NCBI GenBank assembly: GCA_019828545.1
Contig: JACVRA010000144.1
Span: 186,001-250,000, forward strand
Direction: 5' to 3'
Length of the DNA stretch: 64,000 bases
Origin: Paracamarosporium sp. OC-R06-R3
Lineage: Eukaryota > Ascomycota > Dothideomycetes > Pleosporales > Didymosphaeriaceae
Every line of letters starts with the position of its first letter. Position 1 is the stretch's first letter. Both the position numbers and the translations under genes were made by a program. Shown here one piece after another: positions 33,061 through 44,953 of this stretch. The notes beneath the pieces were generated by a model that saw nothing but the letters and a program-made list of their open reading frames with translations, was not told the origin of the DNA and ran no database searches.

Positions 33061-35468
33061 TTAATTGTAGCACTCTTTGGTGAATATCCTCAGTAAGTCC
33101 TCGAAATCGCAAACATTCATTGACTCAAAGACGCCTTTTTTGTAGATATCCTCTTGCGTCATTCGCGGGCTTCGGATCCCGAAAGCAATCTTCGCGAGAT
33201 ATCGCGGGTCATCCCGAGCTGGAACCTGCTCTAGTATTCGCTGCACAAGAGTGGGGTCCGGCGGCTGAGGTGGCTCGTTGGGTAATTCCACCTGCTCATG
33301 AGTTTCACACCAAGTGCAATGGCCGCATTCCTCAGGCATGCCATCAGAGGTCTCTCCGAAGTAGGCTGCAAGTGCACGAGAGAAACACCTCTTGTCGGTG
33401 ACTAGGTTGATCAACGCTTTTGTCCGATCTAGGTTCTGCCTTTCCTGTGCTTCCATTGTTTTGTCGAGCTGCTCAACGATAGCGTCAATCTCTTTCTGAG
33501 TTGCGGGAAGCAACTTCTCCAATCGAAAAATGCTCTGTACTCCTGTAGCCTGCATATCGATTGCACCGCTTGCATCCCACTTATTGAGCTTGCGAACAAG
33601 GTCTTCCCGTGTAAGCCCTGAAGACGACTCAACCTTCTCAAGAGGGACATATGTCCACTTGGCTTTCTTCTCAGAACCTCTCAGGATTGCGAGCCCAGCG
33701 GGGTCTTTATCTTTCGCAAGCACACCAGAGTCGTTGGTCTTGTACTTATACTCTGTATATTGTGACCCAGCCGCTCTGAATAGTCCAAAGTGCAATTCTA
33801 ACTGTGCATATAGAATGCTCAGCATGGTCGCTCCGATGTCCACTTCTTTTGCCTGTTGATACATTTTGATAGCGAAGGTATCCCCGATTTTCAATCTCTT
33901 GTGACTGTTTGAGCAGATGTCTTCCAACAACAGCTTCAGCGATCTTAGGGATGGCCGATCACCATAGGTGAATATATTCCGAAGATAGAAATCTTTGGTA
34001 GATAGATTGAACAGACACACGCTCGGACGGCCATCTCGGCCCGCGCGACCAACCTGTTGACTGTATGATTCGATGCTGTCTGGAATGTCGAAATGAATTA
34101 CGTTTCGGATATTCGGCTTGTCGATACCCATACCAAAGGCGATTGTCGCAACCACGATCATTTTGTCGCTTGCGAAGAACTCATCTTGGGTCTGCATCTT
34201 TACCTCGGTTTTCATGCCGGCGTGAAACGCCTTGGCTGAATAACCACGCTTTTTAAGATCTTCGGCTAAATCTTCTGCACCTTTCTGAAGGGTGACATAT
34301 ACGATCGTTGGGCCTGGATTCTGGTGAAGGAAATCTACCAATTTAGCGACATTGTTAGTTTGCTTCGGATTCGACTGAACCAAGAGTTTGAGATTCGGCC
34401 TATAGACAGTCGTGGTGAATAAGCCTTCTTTCGGAATTGAGAATGCTTTGCATATATCTTGAGCAACTTTGGGTGTCGCTGTAGCTGTAAGGCATGCAAC
34501 TCTCTCGACATTAGCCTCTCTTGCAAAGCGAGCGATTTTGAGGTAATCAGGGCGAAATGAGTGTCCCCATTCAGAGATACAATGCGCCTGTAAAGTGGGT
34601 CAAGGTTAGTGAACCTATTAAAGATCGACTTGAGCGGGCACCTACCTCGTCAACAGCAAGCAGACGAATACCACCTGGAACAGCCTTCAGTGAAGCGATG
34701 AAACCCTCGTTGTTCAGCCGCTCCGGAGCACAGTACAGCAGGTCCAGACGACCTTGCTGAAGATCTTCTTGCGTTGCCAAAAACTGATCTCGAGAGATTG
34801 AAGAGTTCAGAACGGCCGCTTTGATCTTTCGTTGAAGAAGCGCGTCCACTTGATCTTTCATCAGCGCAATAAGTGGGGAGACAACCAATGTGACGCCACT
34901 CATCTCCCGATTGCGGGACCCGTTTTCTTCGTCCTGATATCGAAACGCGACTGCCGGAACCTACGTTTGTCAGAGGAGTGTTCGATAGGTTGTAGCTACA
35001 TACTTGATAGCATAGACTTTTGCCTCCACCGGTAGGAAATACAATGGTAGCGCTCCCGCCATCTAAGAGACGGGCAATCACGGCTTCCTGTTTAAGACGG
35101 AATCCATTCAAGCCAAAACGCTCTTTAAGGACTTTGTTTGCAAGGATAGTTGAAGGCGAAATGTCAGATTTTAGACGTTTGTTGAAATTCAGTGCGTCAT
35201 CATCGTCATGTGCTCTCTTCTGTCCGTTCTCGACGGCTTCCGTAGCCGCGAGGAGTTCAGCTTCGTCCTCGAACGATGCAAGGAACTCATCCTCCTCTTT
35301 ATCTGATAGGTCGGTGGACTGCGGCATTTGCTTTAGGAAATGCGACAATACATCGCGGAAAAGTAGGCTTATTGTAGGGTTCTGATCAATGGCGGCGTGG
35401 ACGCGCATGCGCAAGTCGTCATTGTCGGCGAAGGCAAGGTCTATCTCCTTGGGATGCGCTCCTGTCAT
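33061..35468 (-). CDS. RecQ-family ATP-dependent DNA helicase
   Basis: Three exons (35468-35004, 34960-34646, 34587-33061; introns 43 and 58 bp, both phase 0) give 768 residues. Helicase motifs in order: Walker A FPTGGGKSLCYQ (about 143-155), motif Ia VVSPLIALMKDQV, DEAHCISEWGHSFRPDY across the second junction, CLTATATP, then IVYVTLQKGAEDLAEDL, VATIAFGMGIDKPNIRNVIH and the arginine-finger motif QQVGRAGRDG. A RecQ-C-terminal zinc site follows (CFSRALAAYFGE...ECGHCTWC). There is no HRDC domain and only a short acidic N-terminus, so it is a compact RecQ rather than a full Sgs1/BLM orthologue. Presumed role: 3'-5' unwinding at replication and recombination intermediates in the nucleus. Confidence 0.92.
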
Positions 35469-35917
35469 GGCGGGAAACTCTCACAAAAGCTCAAATAGCG
35501 AAGATCCCTAAGCTGCCACTCATAACCACAGGAAAAAGACGACTCGTAAAAGACGGAGAGCAACTGTTTTACACCAGAGGGTTCAAAGTGCTGAGAGAGA
35601 GCATTCGCCGCGACGCGAAGGCGCTTACCTGAAAGGGAATGGTTGTGACGCGAAATCACATGCCCACACAAAGAATTGGTTCCACTGAAGTTGTTCAACA
35701 TAGACATAATATATTTGTCGTTTACTTAGATATCGAACCTATTGACCTCGACATTCATTATTCACGTTGTCTATCATCAAGCAAAGGCATAACTGATGAA
35801 AGGAGTAGTCGTTGTCCGTCCACCTTCAATGTCTGCATGCTGGTACTCTCATAACTACGTTCGTCCTATTCCTCGAAACCAACTTATTTTTCCTTGTTGT
35901 ATCCTCAGTAAGTACCA
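35469..35917. other. RecQ promoter / MCT-type transporter 3' flank
   Basis: 449 bp. The RecQ-proximal part contains ACGCGA MCB-like sequences near 35610 and 35645. No gene seen. Confidence 0.4.
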
Positions 35918-37647
35918 TCAGTACTTCGTACGTAAGTTGCGATCATGCAACAGCCTGCTAATTAGAATCACAATTCCACCCACCAAAAGTGTCGTGCCCT
36001 GTGCATGTCAGTCATTTTGTGCCTCTTTCGCACAACAGCACTGAGACATTTTATACTCACCGCAAACACAATCAGCCCCAAGTAACCCTTTGCCTGATCG
36101 CCTTGTCCATTGCCATTCCGTATCAGAGCCCCTCCAATTGGACTCCCTATAAGCTGTGCTATTGCAGAAACACTATAGAACGCACCGATTCTCCCTCCAA
36201 GCTTGTCTGAGGGTGTAATCTGTGCAATAATTACAGGTAAAACCGCGATAAAAACGCCGCTGCAAAAACCGTACAGCAAGACGAAGGCAATGAGCAGAGG
36301 GATGGACGAAGTTACACTCCAAGTGCCTAAGCAAAGGAGTCCTGAGAGGATAGTCATAGGGTAGATAGTATTAGCGGCGCCGGTTAAGTCTGCTAAAACA
36401 CCGCCTCTGCGGCATAAATGATTAGTTTATGAGAATAAGGTAAGTAAAGTAGACAAACACGTACAAGATACGTCCAATGATACTCGAAGCATTCATAAGG
36501 GGCAATATAAAGTCCTTAGCCGAAGAAGTGGGGTTCGTGGCTTGCACATATGTACCTAATAGTGTGAGATACCCATACAGGGCCTTTGTAAAGGAAGAGA
36601 GTCAGTACTTATGTAGTAGTAAGGAATAAACTGTCCCAGCATGGCTAGGAATGCTCCCACAGCTAGAACCGAATAACGGCGATCGCGGAATCCCTTGAGA
36701 TCTATCAATCTCTTGAAGGATGTGAGCGGCTGCTTGGGTAGATTTGTGTACGAGATCCATATCGAGACTAGATAGCAAAGCCTAGGCGACCACGTATTGA
36801 TCAGCATTATACACTTTCTTCGACAATTGTTATACATACGCAATGATCCCCGCCACGACTCTCAACGACCATGCATACCCTATGTGCTTGTTTTCCGCTA
36901 ATTTCGCAAGAATAGCAGGGAAGCAAACACCGCCAACGCTTCCCGCAGCAGCCACCACGCCCATAACTAGAGCACGTCGGGCCACGAAATGCTGTCCGAC
37001 AACAACGAGCGCTGGCTGCGAACCGAATGCGTTCGCGAAGCCTAGTAGGACGCCTTGAACAAGAAAAATTTGCCAAAGTGAGCCGGACTTGATAAAGGAG
37101 AGGCCGAGAAATGCGCCCGAACAAGCGATGCCTGAAAATATGTAAAGTGACTGTGATGTAATTAGCGCGAATGACATGGTTAGGAAAAGTATTACGATGT
37201 GTAATGACAATCTATGAACGGGCGCGCCTCGGCGTACATAATACAGAAAACAAACACCTTTCAACACTTCGTTGGATCTTCGGAGATACATACCCTCAAA
37301 CCATAGCAGTCAAACAACGCGCCAGCGGGCGCAGCAAGAACATTCGTGAGCGTGATCTGTAGCGTGCCAACGAAGGATATAGTGGATGCAGGTACCCCTT
37401 GAAGAAAAGTGTGCTCGTAATAGTTCTGAAAGAAACCAAACGAATTGATGGTGCCCAATGTCGCGAAGTAGACCAGGCACGAGCCGACAACGGTGAGCCA
37501 TGCGCGCACGCCGCCCTCATGTTGCTCCTGTTCCGCATCTGGACCAATCCTCGAGCTTGTCTCGATAATTCTCCATCCCGGCTCTTCATGGTCTGAGTAT
37601 CTTTTGCCTCTAACAATGGAATCTGAACTCGAATCCGAAACAGACAT
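35918..37647 (-). CDS. MFS transporter, monocarboxylate-porter (MCT/SLC16) type
   Basis: Six exons rebuilt from phase: 37647-37294, 37150-36840, 36781-36609, 36555-36465, 36406-36061 and 35998-35918, giving 451 residues. Introns are 143, 58, 53, 58 and 62 bp; every junction keeps a single frame. The N-terminal cytosolic tail (about 1-45) is followed by the MCT signature GGVRAWLTVVGSCLVYFATLGTINSFGFFQNYYE. Later spans include NASSIIGRILGGVLADLTGAANT and YGFCSGVFIAVLPVIIAQITPSDKLGGRIGAFYSVSAIAQLIGSPIGGALI. Fungal members move monocarboxylates, riboflavin or secondary metabolites; the substrate is unknown. It lies next to a P450 on the same strand, 698 bp away. The 143-bp first intron is the least certain junction. 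Confidence 0.85.
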
Positions 37648-38345
37648 GCTGCCGGGTCAGAACTGGACAAAATGAAGCATACAATGTTTCACAACATTTT
37701 GAGGTAAGAGGATGTGCAAACAGCTGTTGTATATCCTCCGCCAAGGACGAGTCAGGAATGCCAGTGACGTTCCCAAGGGTGCATACCATAGGGCAAATGC
37801 AACCCCGGACTCCCGCAGCCGATCGATCATAGTAGGATAAAGGATCCATTCGGATCCTTTCGGCCTGTTATAGAATGCTTATTTGTTTCTACCGTCACAC
37901 ATGTCGTCTGTACGGTCATGTGCAACCGTACATTCCGCGGCTACAATGGTGTTGTGGTGCGACCCAGCGCGTCAACAAGCCCATCACGGTAAGAGTGAAA
38001 TCACAACTACGATTCAATTAACAAATCACAACCGGTGACGCCTTAGTGAGAACGATTTCGCTACTGTTGCGCGATCTCCATGGCTTGTTGCGGACATGCT
38101 ATTGTAGGAGCTAACAGAAACGGCGAGAGGTTGCAAGATAATGCTCGATGGTTTGTAAAGGAGTTTATTTTACCAATCAACTAATAGCTATGGTGCGCCA
38201 TGAGCGTATGGAAGCCATTGACGAGAATTTGGGAAGTTTTCTGAGGCGATGTCAGGAACCGTCCATGATAGTAAGCCAGGAGCTTTTTGGAATTGCATCG
38301 TTGACAATCGACCTTTAGATGTGCCCATACAGTAATTTTCGAAAC
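37648..38345. promoter_or_regulatory. MCT-type transporter promoter with perfect palindrome
   Basis: 698 bp between two minus-strand genes. A perfect inverted repeat, AAAGGATCC-ATTC-GGATCCTTT, lies at 37839-37860, about 190 bp upstream of the transporter ATG. No gene seen. Confidence 0.5.
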
Positions 38346-39836
38346 CTAGGTCTTGAAAGTGACCTGATAACCCTTTTTGTTTTTCATCGAAAAATCGACA
38401 CTAGGATTCCAGTCTCCCGCCCTATTCTCCAAGCTCTCAAACCTCTTCGCCAGTCTAACAAGCAGATACGCCGCCTCAGCCAACGCCTTGTCCTTTCCAA
38501 GACAAGACCTCGGTCCAGCACCAAACGGTAGAAAATCCTTATTACTCGGCTTTGCTTCATTCCACCTGTCCGGCTTCCATTGGTTTGCATCAGGGCCATA
38601 CACATCTTTGGAGACATGTAAGCCCCATATATTTGATATAGCGAATGTGCCGGATGGTACCGGGAGTGGTTGGTCATGGTTAGGACCGCCACCGGTGGGG
38701 AGCACAGTGTCGCGGATAGCGTAGCGACCAATTTGCGGGAAGACAGGGCGCAAACGTAGGGTTTCGGTGAGGATGTTTTGGATGAGCGTGTGTGAGCGGA
38801 GACCATCCCATGTGAGAAGTTCGGTGCTTTCGGATGTGACTTCCTTGCGGAGTTGAGCCCATACTTCAGGGTGGGTAGAGAGAAGGTGGATAACATTGCA
38901 TGTTAGAACACCCGTTGTATCTTGGGATGCTAGCATTGTCTGACTGAGTTGGCTACGGGCATCAGCTCGGTCTTTGGCCTGGGGGGTAACGATCTCGGCC
39001 ATTGTTCTGGTATTCTTTGCTGGGTCTGAGCCCACTTTTTCACATTTGTCGATCGCGAAGTCGATGAAGCTATGAATCTGGTTGCACACATCCCGATACC
39101 GTGCTTTCGGGAGAAGCAGCTTAGAGAAGGTGCCTCCAAGTAAGAGGCGGATGCCCATTCCGAGAAGACCCTCTTGCCAAAGCTTGTTAAAAGTCTGCGC
39201 ATCTATTGGTCTCCCGTCGTTCTTCTCAGTTGAATCAAGGCCCAGGATGAAACGCATTGATGAATGCATGAGCTATATTCATATCAGCTTCTCTCACTCC
39301 TTCTGTGCCTGCTTGGCAGCACTTACTGCGTCATACAACAAAGAACCCATTTCTACCTTCCCATCCGCAGCTTCGATTTTTGCAATGATATTGTCAGCAA
39401 CTCCTTCTAACACGTCAAAATTGTCAATATTCGGTCTGTTGAACGCTGGCCTCAGCATCTTCCTGCTCCTCAACCATTCCGGCCCGTCTGTGCAGATGAA
39501 TCCGCTCCCAAGCAACTGTCCCATTCCTGCCTTGCGAAACTCGATCCCCCAGTCTTTCCCTACCGTGATCGTGTTCACATTCTCTGAGTTGCATGTTACA
39601 ATAGTGGCCATGGGGTTTGTCAACTTAGGCAAGCGATATGTATCGCCATATTTCACAAAAGAGGCAAGTTGTCTTTTTGCGTCCAGGGCGTTCGAGAAAA
39701 TCCAGTCAAAGTTCATGAAAGGATCGATAGTCCAGTACTTTGGGGGCAGGCTTCTTGCTCGGATGCGGCGTTTGATGAAGAGGTAGAGCACCTGGCAGCT
39801 GAGCAGCGTGCCGATGATGAGGTAGGTTTGCTGCAT
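38346..39836 (-). CDS. Cytochrome P450 monooxygenase (CYP52-like)
   Basis: Exons 39836-39327 and 39272-38346 (54-bp intron, phase 0) give 478 residues. An N-terminal anchor (TYLIIGTLLSCQVLYLFIKRRIRARSLPPKYW) is followed by the substrate-recognition region and C-helix WLRSRKMLRPAF. The I-helix is MLASQDTTGVLTC, ExxR is TETLRLRP, and PDRW and the heme loop FLPFGAGPRSCLGKD (Cys427) follow. The helix-C and heme-loop wording resembles the alkane/fatty-acid omega-hydroxylase clan (CYP52/CYP539), so a hydrophobic long-chain substrate is possible but unproven. The gene is shorter than typical CYP52 (about 520), mainly at the N-terminus. Co-oriented with the MCT-type transporter. Confidence 0.88.
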
Positions 39837-40662
39837 GGTAAGTCTCACGATGAGAGAGGAGTGTTGATGGAGAAGACGTTCGAAAGCATGGAATTTACGG
39901 CCACTGCCTCGTGCGACACAGCGTAAGCAGATGTGTTGCGCTATGATTGCACCAGCGTGAGGCGTGGCTCGTTGCGGAAAGCGACTCGCTGCTAATCGAA
40001 TACAGGAAGGCGCGATTCCTCTACGGCCACCCAAGAAGGTGCTTGGTCCTCCAAATTACAGTAAGCGATTCACCAAGGCGGTGAATAGTTCCAGTATTGC
40101 CGGATACCACAATATAAGTTTGAACCAGAAGCTCTAGGCCAGACGACAGGTCCATAACATTGGCACGTGATTGTTACACATTATGTACACTGGAGAGCGC
40201 ACGTATAGTCTCTAAACACAAAAAGCAATCTTCTCGGGATCAACAGGCCAGTTACCCACTGGTTTTAGTTCTACTTTTGATATTTGATTTCCCATATAAC
40301 ACAGGTAACGGAGTAAATAGGTACTAATCCTGATCAAGGAGTCTGCTAGTGCACGTTGGCTTAGAAGGCTATTAGTGCTATGTCGGCCATGCTTTATGCG
40401 AGAATGTGAAATGAATGTTTGCCGTTGCCTCGGTCGTCCTGCGTGTCTTCAAAGTTTTGTAAATAACCTCGGACCCTGGAAAGATGTATACATACCTGAG
40501 CGTTTACGGCTTACATATCTTCGCTAGGTCCCCCAAGCATGAAAGATTTTCTTGAAAGAATTGAGGGTCATTATATATACAAGCTGATCGAGCTGAGGAT
40601 ACTTTGTACAAATGTGACTCCGAGTTTGACGCTCAAAACGGGAAAACAATACTTTTTACATT
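39837..40662. other. Intergenic region, P450 promoter / MTP18 3' flank
   Basis: 826 bp, AT-leaning in its second half. No gene, repeat or recognised regulatory site. Confidence 0.45.
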
Positions 40663-41736
40663 TTACAACTCAGGTCTTTCATGTTTCCCAACATGACTCT
40701 CAGCCTTCCGCAACTCCTTTTGTCCAATAACCGGTCGTCCTTCTACAGCCTGCGGCCCACCAATCGCCTTGAAAGCGTGATAGAAGATCCTTTCCGTCAA
40801 GTGCTCGATCGGCTCATCGAATATGTACGGAAGGGCTGGTACAGCGGAAATACCAAGCTATCAACACATTAATGACTGCATAATTCAGAACAGGGATCGA
40901 ACACAACTTACTCCGATAGGTCCCCACGTCCTCAATTTCACATTCTTCACATTTTTCATCGCTATCCCAGAGTACCGCACGATGCTATGAATGGTGAGCG
41001 CGGGCAGACCCATACTCGCAACACTTTGGAACACAGCCCTCTGTGCGGCAACAGCTCTCCAGTCCTCGATGGCAGGCACGCGACCGGGCTCAACATCCCC
41101 AATCAAGCTATTACTCTCGCTTGAACCTGAGCCGCCAGCCTTCACGCCGGATGTGTCTACCATAGTATCCTTAAGGCTCTTGACCTTGTCTATAACATTC
41201 CCATGGGCCGTTTCGTGAGCGGTCTCGGGGTGCAGGATGCGTTGATTCCTCATGTAAGCTTTGTATCCCTCGTTTGCGACGTCCCCCGCGATATAGAGCC
41301 AGGAGATACCGTAGGCGCTTCGAACGATGTACGGGTGGGCGACTGGGCGGAAGCTCTCTCCGATATCTACGCATTCACAGGTCAGTCAATGTACTTAAGG
41401 CATCCCACAAAGAGTCCACCTAGTATGTATGAAGCTGACGTGAAGCGTTGAAATTCCACTATACATACCAGAAGTATACGCAACATAGCGATGCGCACTC
41501 ATCATAATGGTCCTGACGCGACTAGCATACGCAGCATATCGGACGTTCGTATCCGTTGTGTCCTCTGCGCGCCCTTCGTACATGACCTCCCACATCTTCT
41601 CTTCGGAATCCAATGTTTGCTGTAGCTCCTTGGGTAACTTCTTCCGCGGCGGTGGGATCGAGAAGTCCGGTCTGGTGCCCTCGCGCTCGCGTGGCACGCC
41701 GTCCACCTCTTCTATCTTCTTGTCGTCTCTTGCCAT
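40663..41736 (-). CDS. MTP18-like mitochondrial inner-membrane protein (mitochondrial fission process protein 1 family)
   Basis: Three exons (41736-41469, 41366-40912, 40857-40663; introns 102 and 54 bp) give 305 residues. The family core is clear: YAAYASRVRTIMMSAHRYVAYTSDIGESFRPVAHPYIVRSAYGISWLYIAGDVANEGYKAY, in which the first junction falls inside YTS-DIGESFRP. Downstream are AVAAQRAVFQSVASMGLPALTIHS and KLRTWGPIGLGISAVPALPYIFDEPIEHLTERIF, across the second junction. Animal MTP18/MTFP1 (about 166 residues) affects mitochondrial fission and inner-membrane bioenergetics. The fungal form is longer, with an insertion of about 60 residues between the two halves. It is divergent from the ATP synthase subunit K gene across 347 bp. 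Confidence 0.88.
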
Positions 41737-42083
41737 GATGCCTTCTATATGTCCTCAGTCGCGGAACCGATTGAAAATGAGAGCTGCTAGCCGTCTGTCG
41801 CTGTAAAGAAACAAGGAAGATGAGGAGAAGCTATCCGTGCAAGCTCCCCACAGGACCCAGCTCCGTCTCCCCTCGGCTGATTGCTAGGTAGCGAGTACGT
41901 CACGGAAAGGCAGGTGTGGCGTATGTTATCCTGCTGTGGCTGGTGTCCGCTTACTCATCGCGCGTCTCGCCGCGCCTCCTCCGAAAAGCTTCCCTGAGCA
42001 ACGCACCCAAAGGTCGCACTACTACCATCCATTGAGTCCTCATCTGCCCCTCCCCGGCCGAATACACATCCAATACCGCCATC
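41737..42083. promoter_or_regulatory. Divergent promoter, MTP18-like / ATP19
   Basis: 347 bp between the start codons of two mitochondrial inner-membrane genes. A CCAAT pentamer lies at 42070-42074 just before the ATP19 ATG, too close to be a typical HAP site. No other recognised motif. Confidence 0.5.
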
Positions 42084-42559
42084 ATGGTTGCTATGTACAC
42101 CATCGCCGGCCGCCAGGTCGGATCGCACGTCGTACGTTGAGCCCGTCCGCCCGATTGCGCAAATCTTCAAAGCAGCCCTTCGTTGTACGCTTAGAGCTAT
42201 TCACCCGCCCGACAGACGCCCTGGTCGATCCGTGAGCGACAAAAAATCACGTTCGCGCTGGGAGAGAGATGCTGGTGATGACAGGACGCTGACAAGTGGG
42301 ATAACAGCTCGCGATGGCGACCCTCGGCACGACCTTCCTCGGTGCCTACCTCTCCCTGGGCGGCAGCAAGAAGACCGAACAGCAAACCCCGCCCATCAAT
42401 GCGAAGAGCAAGGAGGAGGAGAGCTTCATAAAGTACGATTACCTACCTATACGAACTGCTGCGTGATCAGAACATGTGCCATAGGGAAACTGAGGCTAAC
42501 GACTGCGCAGAGACTTCGTAAAGAAGGCTGAGGATAAGGTTACGGGTGCGAAGCATTGA
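42084..42559 (+). CDS. ATP19: Mitochondrial ATP synthase subunit K
   Basis: Tiny gene in three exons: 42084-42131, 42308-42432 and 42511-42559, with introns of 176 and 78 bp. The 73-residue product begins MVAMYTIAGRQVGSHVLAMATLGTTFLGAYLSLGG, the conserved Atp19 membrane segment, then a charged tail (EEESFIKDFVKKAEDKVTGAKH). Subunit k is a dimer-associated component of F1Fo-ATP synthase in the inner membrane; yeast Atp19 is 68 residues. No single open frame reveals it, because introns separate the 16-, 41- and 16-codon pieces. All junction phases agree. Its introns are longer than the window's norm, the first being the longest found here. Confidence 0.92.
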
Positions 42560-42968
42560 AATGGGCATGCATTGGCAAAAAAGGACTGAACGTGCGCTAG
42601 AGGAGAGAGTTGGAAGGACGGGCGATGGAAGGTCGGAACATGCTGCTCGGATAGACGCACGTGCGATGGGCATATAAAACTGTAGATACAGTCCCAATTG
42701 TACAACAGCCTCCAAACGACACCCTTTACGCCCACTTGACCCACACAACAGTTCAGATAATATTATTTAAAATGCTCGATGTAAAGCATGCTCGACAAAC
42801 CCTATGTTCAGGCATAACAACACAGCAGCGGTATCTAACGGTTCCAGACGCCTGAACGCCATGCTACTGAAGCAACCGTCATAACGCATACAAAAATAGA
42901 CAAACCCAATCCAACATATGCAGTCGCTATAGGTACGAGTTTACCAAGAATGTAACCTCAACGAGCCG
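42560..42968. other. Convergent intergenic region ATP19/CSM1
   Basis: 409 bp between stop codons of convergent genes. Short frames only; nothing recognised. Confidence 0.45.
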
Positions 42969-44646
42969 CTAATCTTCCTCAAGGATGATCTTCTTGGACA
43001 TAGAATCCACGACCTTGGTATAAAACTTCGGTGCCTGGGCACGTGGGAAGCTGATCTCCTCGGTGAGATAGTCTGGTAGTAGCTCGAGGAGCTCTTTATC
43101 GCGCTGCTCGTCCAAAAGGGGCTGATAGACGAACTCGTTTTCTTCGTACGAGTCACCTTCGGTTGTAACAGTGAGTTGGAAATGGAGAGCTACACAAAGT
43201 CAATGATTATCCTACATTGGTGCATGAGGGTAACTTACTCCCGTTACGACCGGTTTGTATGCAGTCGTATACATCGTCGCCATCCTCACTCTTCTTCACC
43301 CCCATGACCAACAGATTGGTCAAATCGCTGTAGAATTCCACCTTCTGGTCTTGGAATTGCGCTTTCTTGGCTGCTTCTAATTGACCTGGAAGCACGACGC
43401 CAGCTGATCGCGCCTTGACAGCACTGCCTGGCACGGTCTTTGTCTCCACTGGTGCTGTAGATCGTGCAGCTGCAAGTTTGGTCAAGAGTGTTTCCTTCTC
43501 CTTCTGCGCTGCAGCAAGGGACTCGTTCATTTTTTGGTTTTCTGCTGCTAGCCGAGCATTCTCTTTCTCTGCTTTAGACAGGTCTTTCTTTAGGGTAGCA
43601 ATCTCGGCGGTCCGAGACTGCATTTCACTAATTTGCTGTTTGAGTGCCTTGATCACGGCATCTTGATCTATCCACGAGTCAGTGGCGCTCCGCAAAACAA
43701 CATGTAGTTACCAACCTTTCGCTGTTTGTTCGGTTTTCTTCTTAAGCTGATCGAAGTTGGACTCTTTGCCTGAGGAGGCTGCCTGCTTCAGATTTTCGTA
43801 CTTCACAGCCATAGCCTCAAGCTTCTTAGTGAGGTCGCCAACCTTACGCCTCAATATCGGGTCGCGCTCTGTATCCGAAACGCTCCCTGCTCGTCTTGGA
43901 CCGGCCGAAGTTTGTCGCGCGGATCTTGACGGTGGTTGTGCGCGTCGCGGAGCCAGCTGCTGTGGTGGTGGCGGCGGTATACTCTCCGGTACCTCCTCCA
44001 GTTCTATCGACGGATCAACGTCCATTGGCTCAGGTTCGGGTTCTGGCTGCGTTTCTGGGATAGTTGCGTCGGCTTCAGCTCGCGTGGCGCGTTTGGTAGC
44101 TCTGGGCTTTGCTGTTGTCTTCGACTTGGTCTCTTTATTCGGTGCAACCACCTCTTCTGCCACTTTTCGGCCCCTCTTCTTCGGTGCTGGTTCGTCGGTG
44201 GCTTTCTCTTCCTGAGCTGCCTTCGTCTTCGCTGGAGGCCGACCCCGCCTTGTCGTCTTGGGTTCTACCGGTGCAATGGGTTCCTCTTCAGCATCAAACT
44301 CGTCAACCTCCTCGGTATCGTTTCCATTGTCATCGGTTCGCTCAACAAGGGCCTTGCGACTACTGCGGGCACCCGTCTTCTTCGTAACGGCTGTTCCTTG
44401 CTTCTTTGCGCCGAGCACGCTGTTCCCGCTTGCGCGACGCGTCGTTGCCTTCGTTTTTGCGGTTGCCTTTGTCGCGGCTGCGGTCTTTGCCATTTGCGCG
44501 GCTTTTCCACGCGGTTTGCGCGAAGGCGCCTTGTTCTCTGTATTTGAATCGGGTGTCGGAAAGGCGTTCAGCTCGTCGATAGACTCGTCTTCGGATGCGG
44601 AATCTACTGTAAAGGAGAGGTTAACTGCAGCGCCACGCGGTGCCAT
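42969..44646 (-). CDS. CSM1: Monopolin complex subunit Csm1/Pcs1
   Basis: Exons 44646-43716, 43667-43239 and 43189-42969 give 526 residues. Residues 1-300 are disordered, rich in Lys/Arg/Ala with AT-hook-like RGRP segments and acidic patches. A coiled coil runs about 280-390 (RRKVGDLTKKLEAMAVKYENLKQ; IKALKQQISEMQSRTAEIATLKKDLSKAEKENARL). The C-terminal globular Csm1 domain follows: KVEFYSDLTNLLVMGVKKSEDGDDVYDCIQTGRNGTLHFQLTVTTE and EEISFPRAQAPKFYTKVVDSMSKKIILEED. Csm1 forms V-shaped dimers that cross-link kinetochore microtubule sites and, in yeast, act in rDNA cohesion and meiosis I. The first intron uses an unusual GTTGGT donor; the second is canonical (49 bp). Convergent with ATP19. Confidence 0.88.
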
Positions 44647-44953
44647 GTTGCGCTGTGTCGTAGAGGGTGTTAGACGGGTGTTGCTGTTCGGTGTCGCATG
44701 GATGTGCAAGTTCGGTGGGGTGTAAACAAACCACACGAAGAAGGCAGAAGGCCCGTGCGCTACCCGCTCACCCTTCTTACCAAACGTCAGGGTTTATTGG
44801 CACATCAAGGCATGCACTTTTTCACTTGGACAAACTATTAGGTGTCATAACATGTATGAATGAGCTCAGGTATAGGAACATTTATGACAAGCCTCCCATT
44901 AAATGGTTGTCCTCCACATATCCTAGGTGTAGGACTACAATTACGATCACAAC
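44647..44953. other. CSM1 promoter / SDR 3' flank
   Basis: 307 bp between two minus-strand genes. No recognised site. Confidence 0.4.

Noticed and set aside
43757..44725. Several plus-strand frames of 90-200 codons
   Set aside because: Antisense to the low-complexity Lys/Arg/Ala part of CSM1; content mirrors its codon bias.
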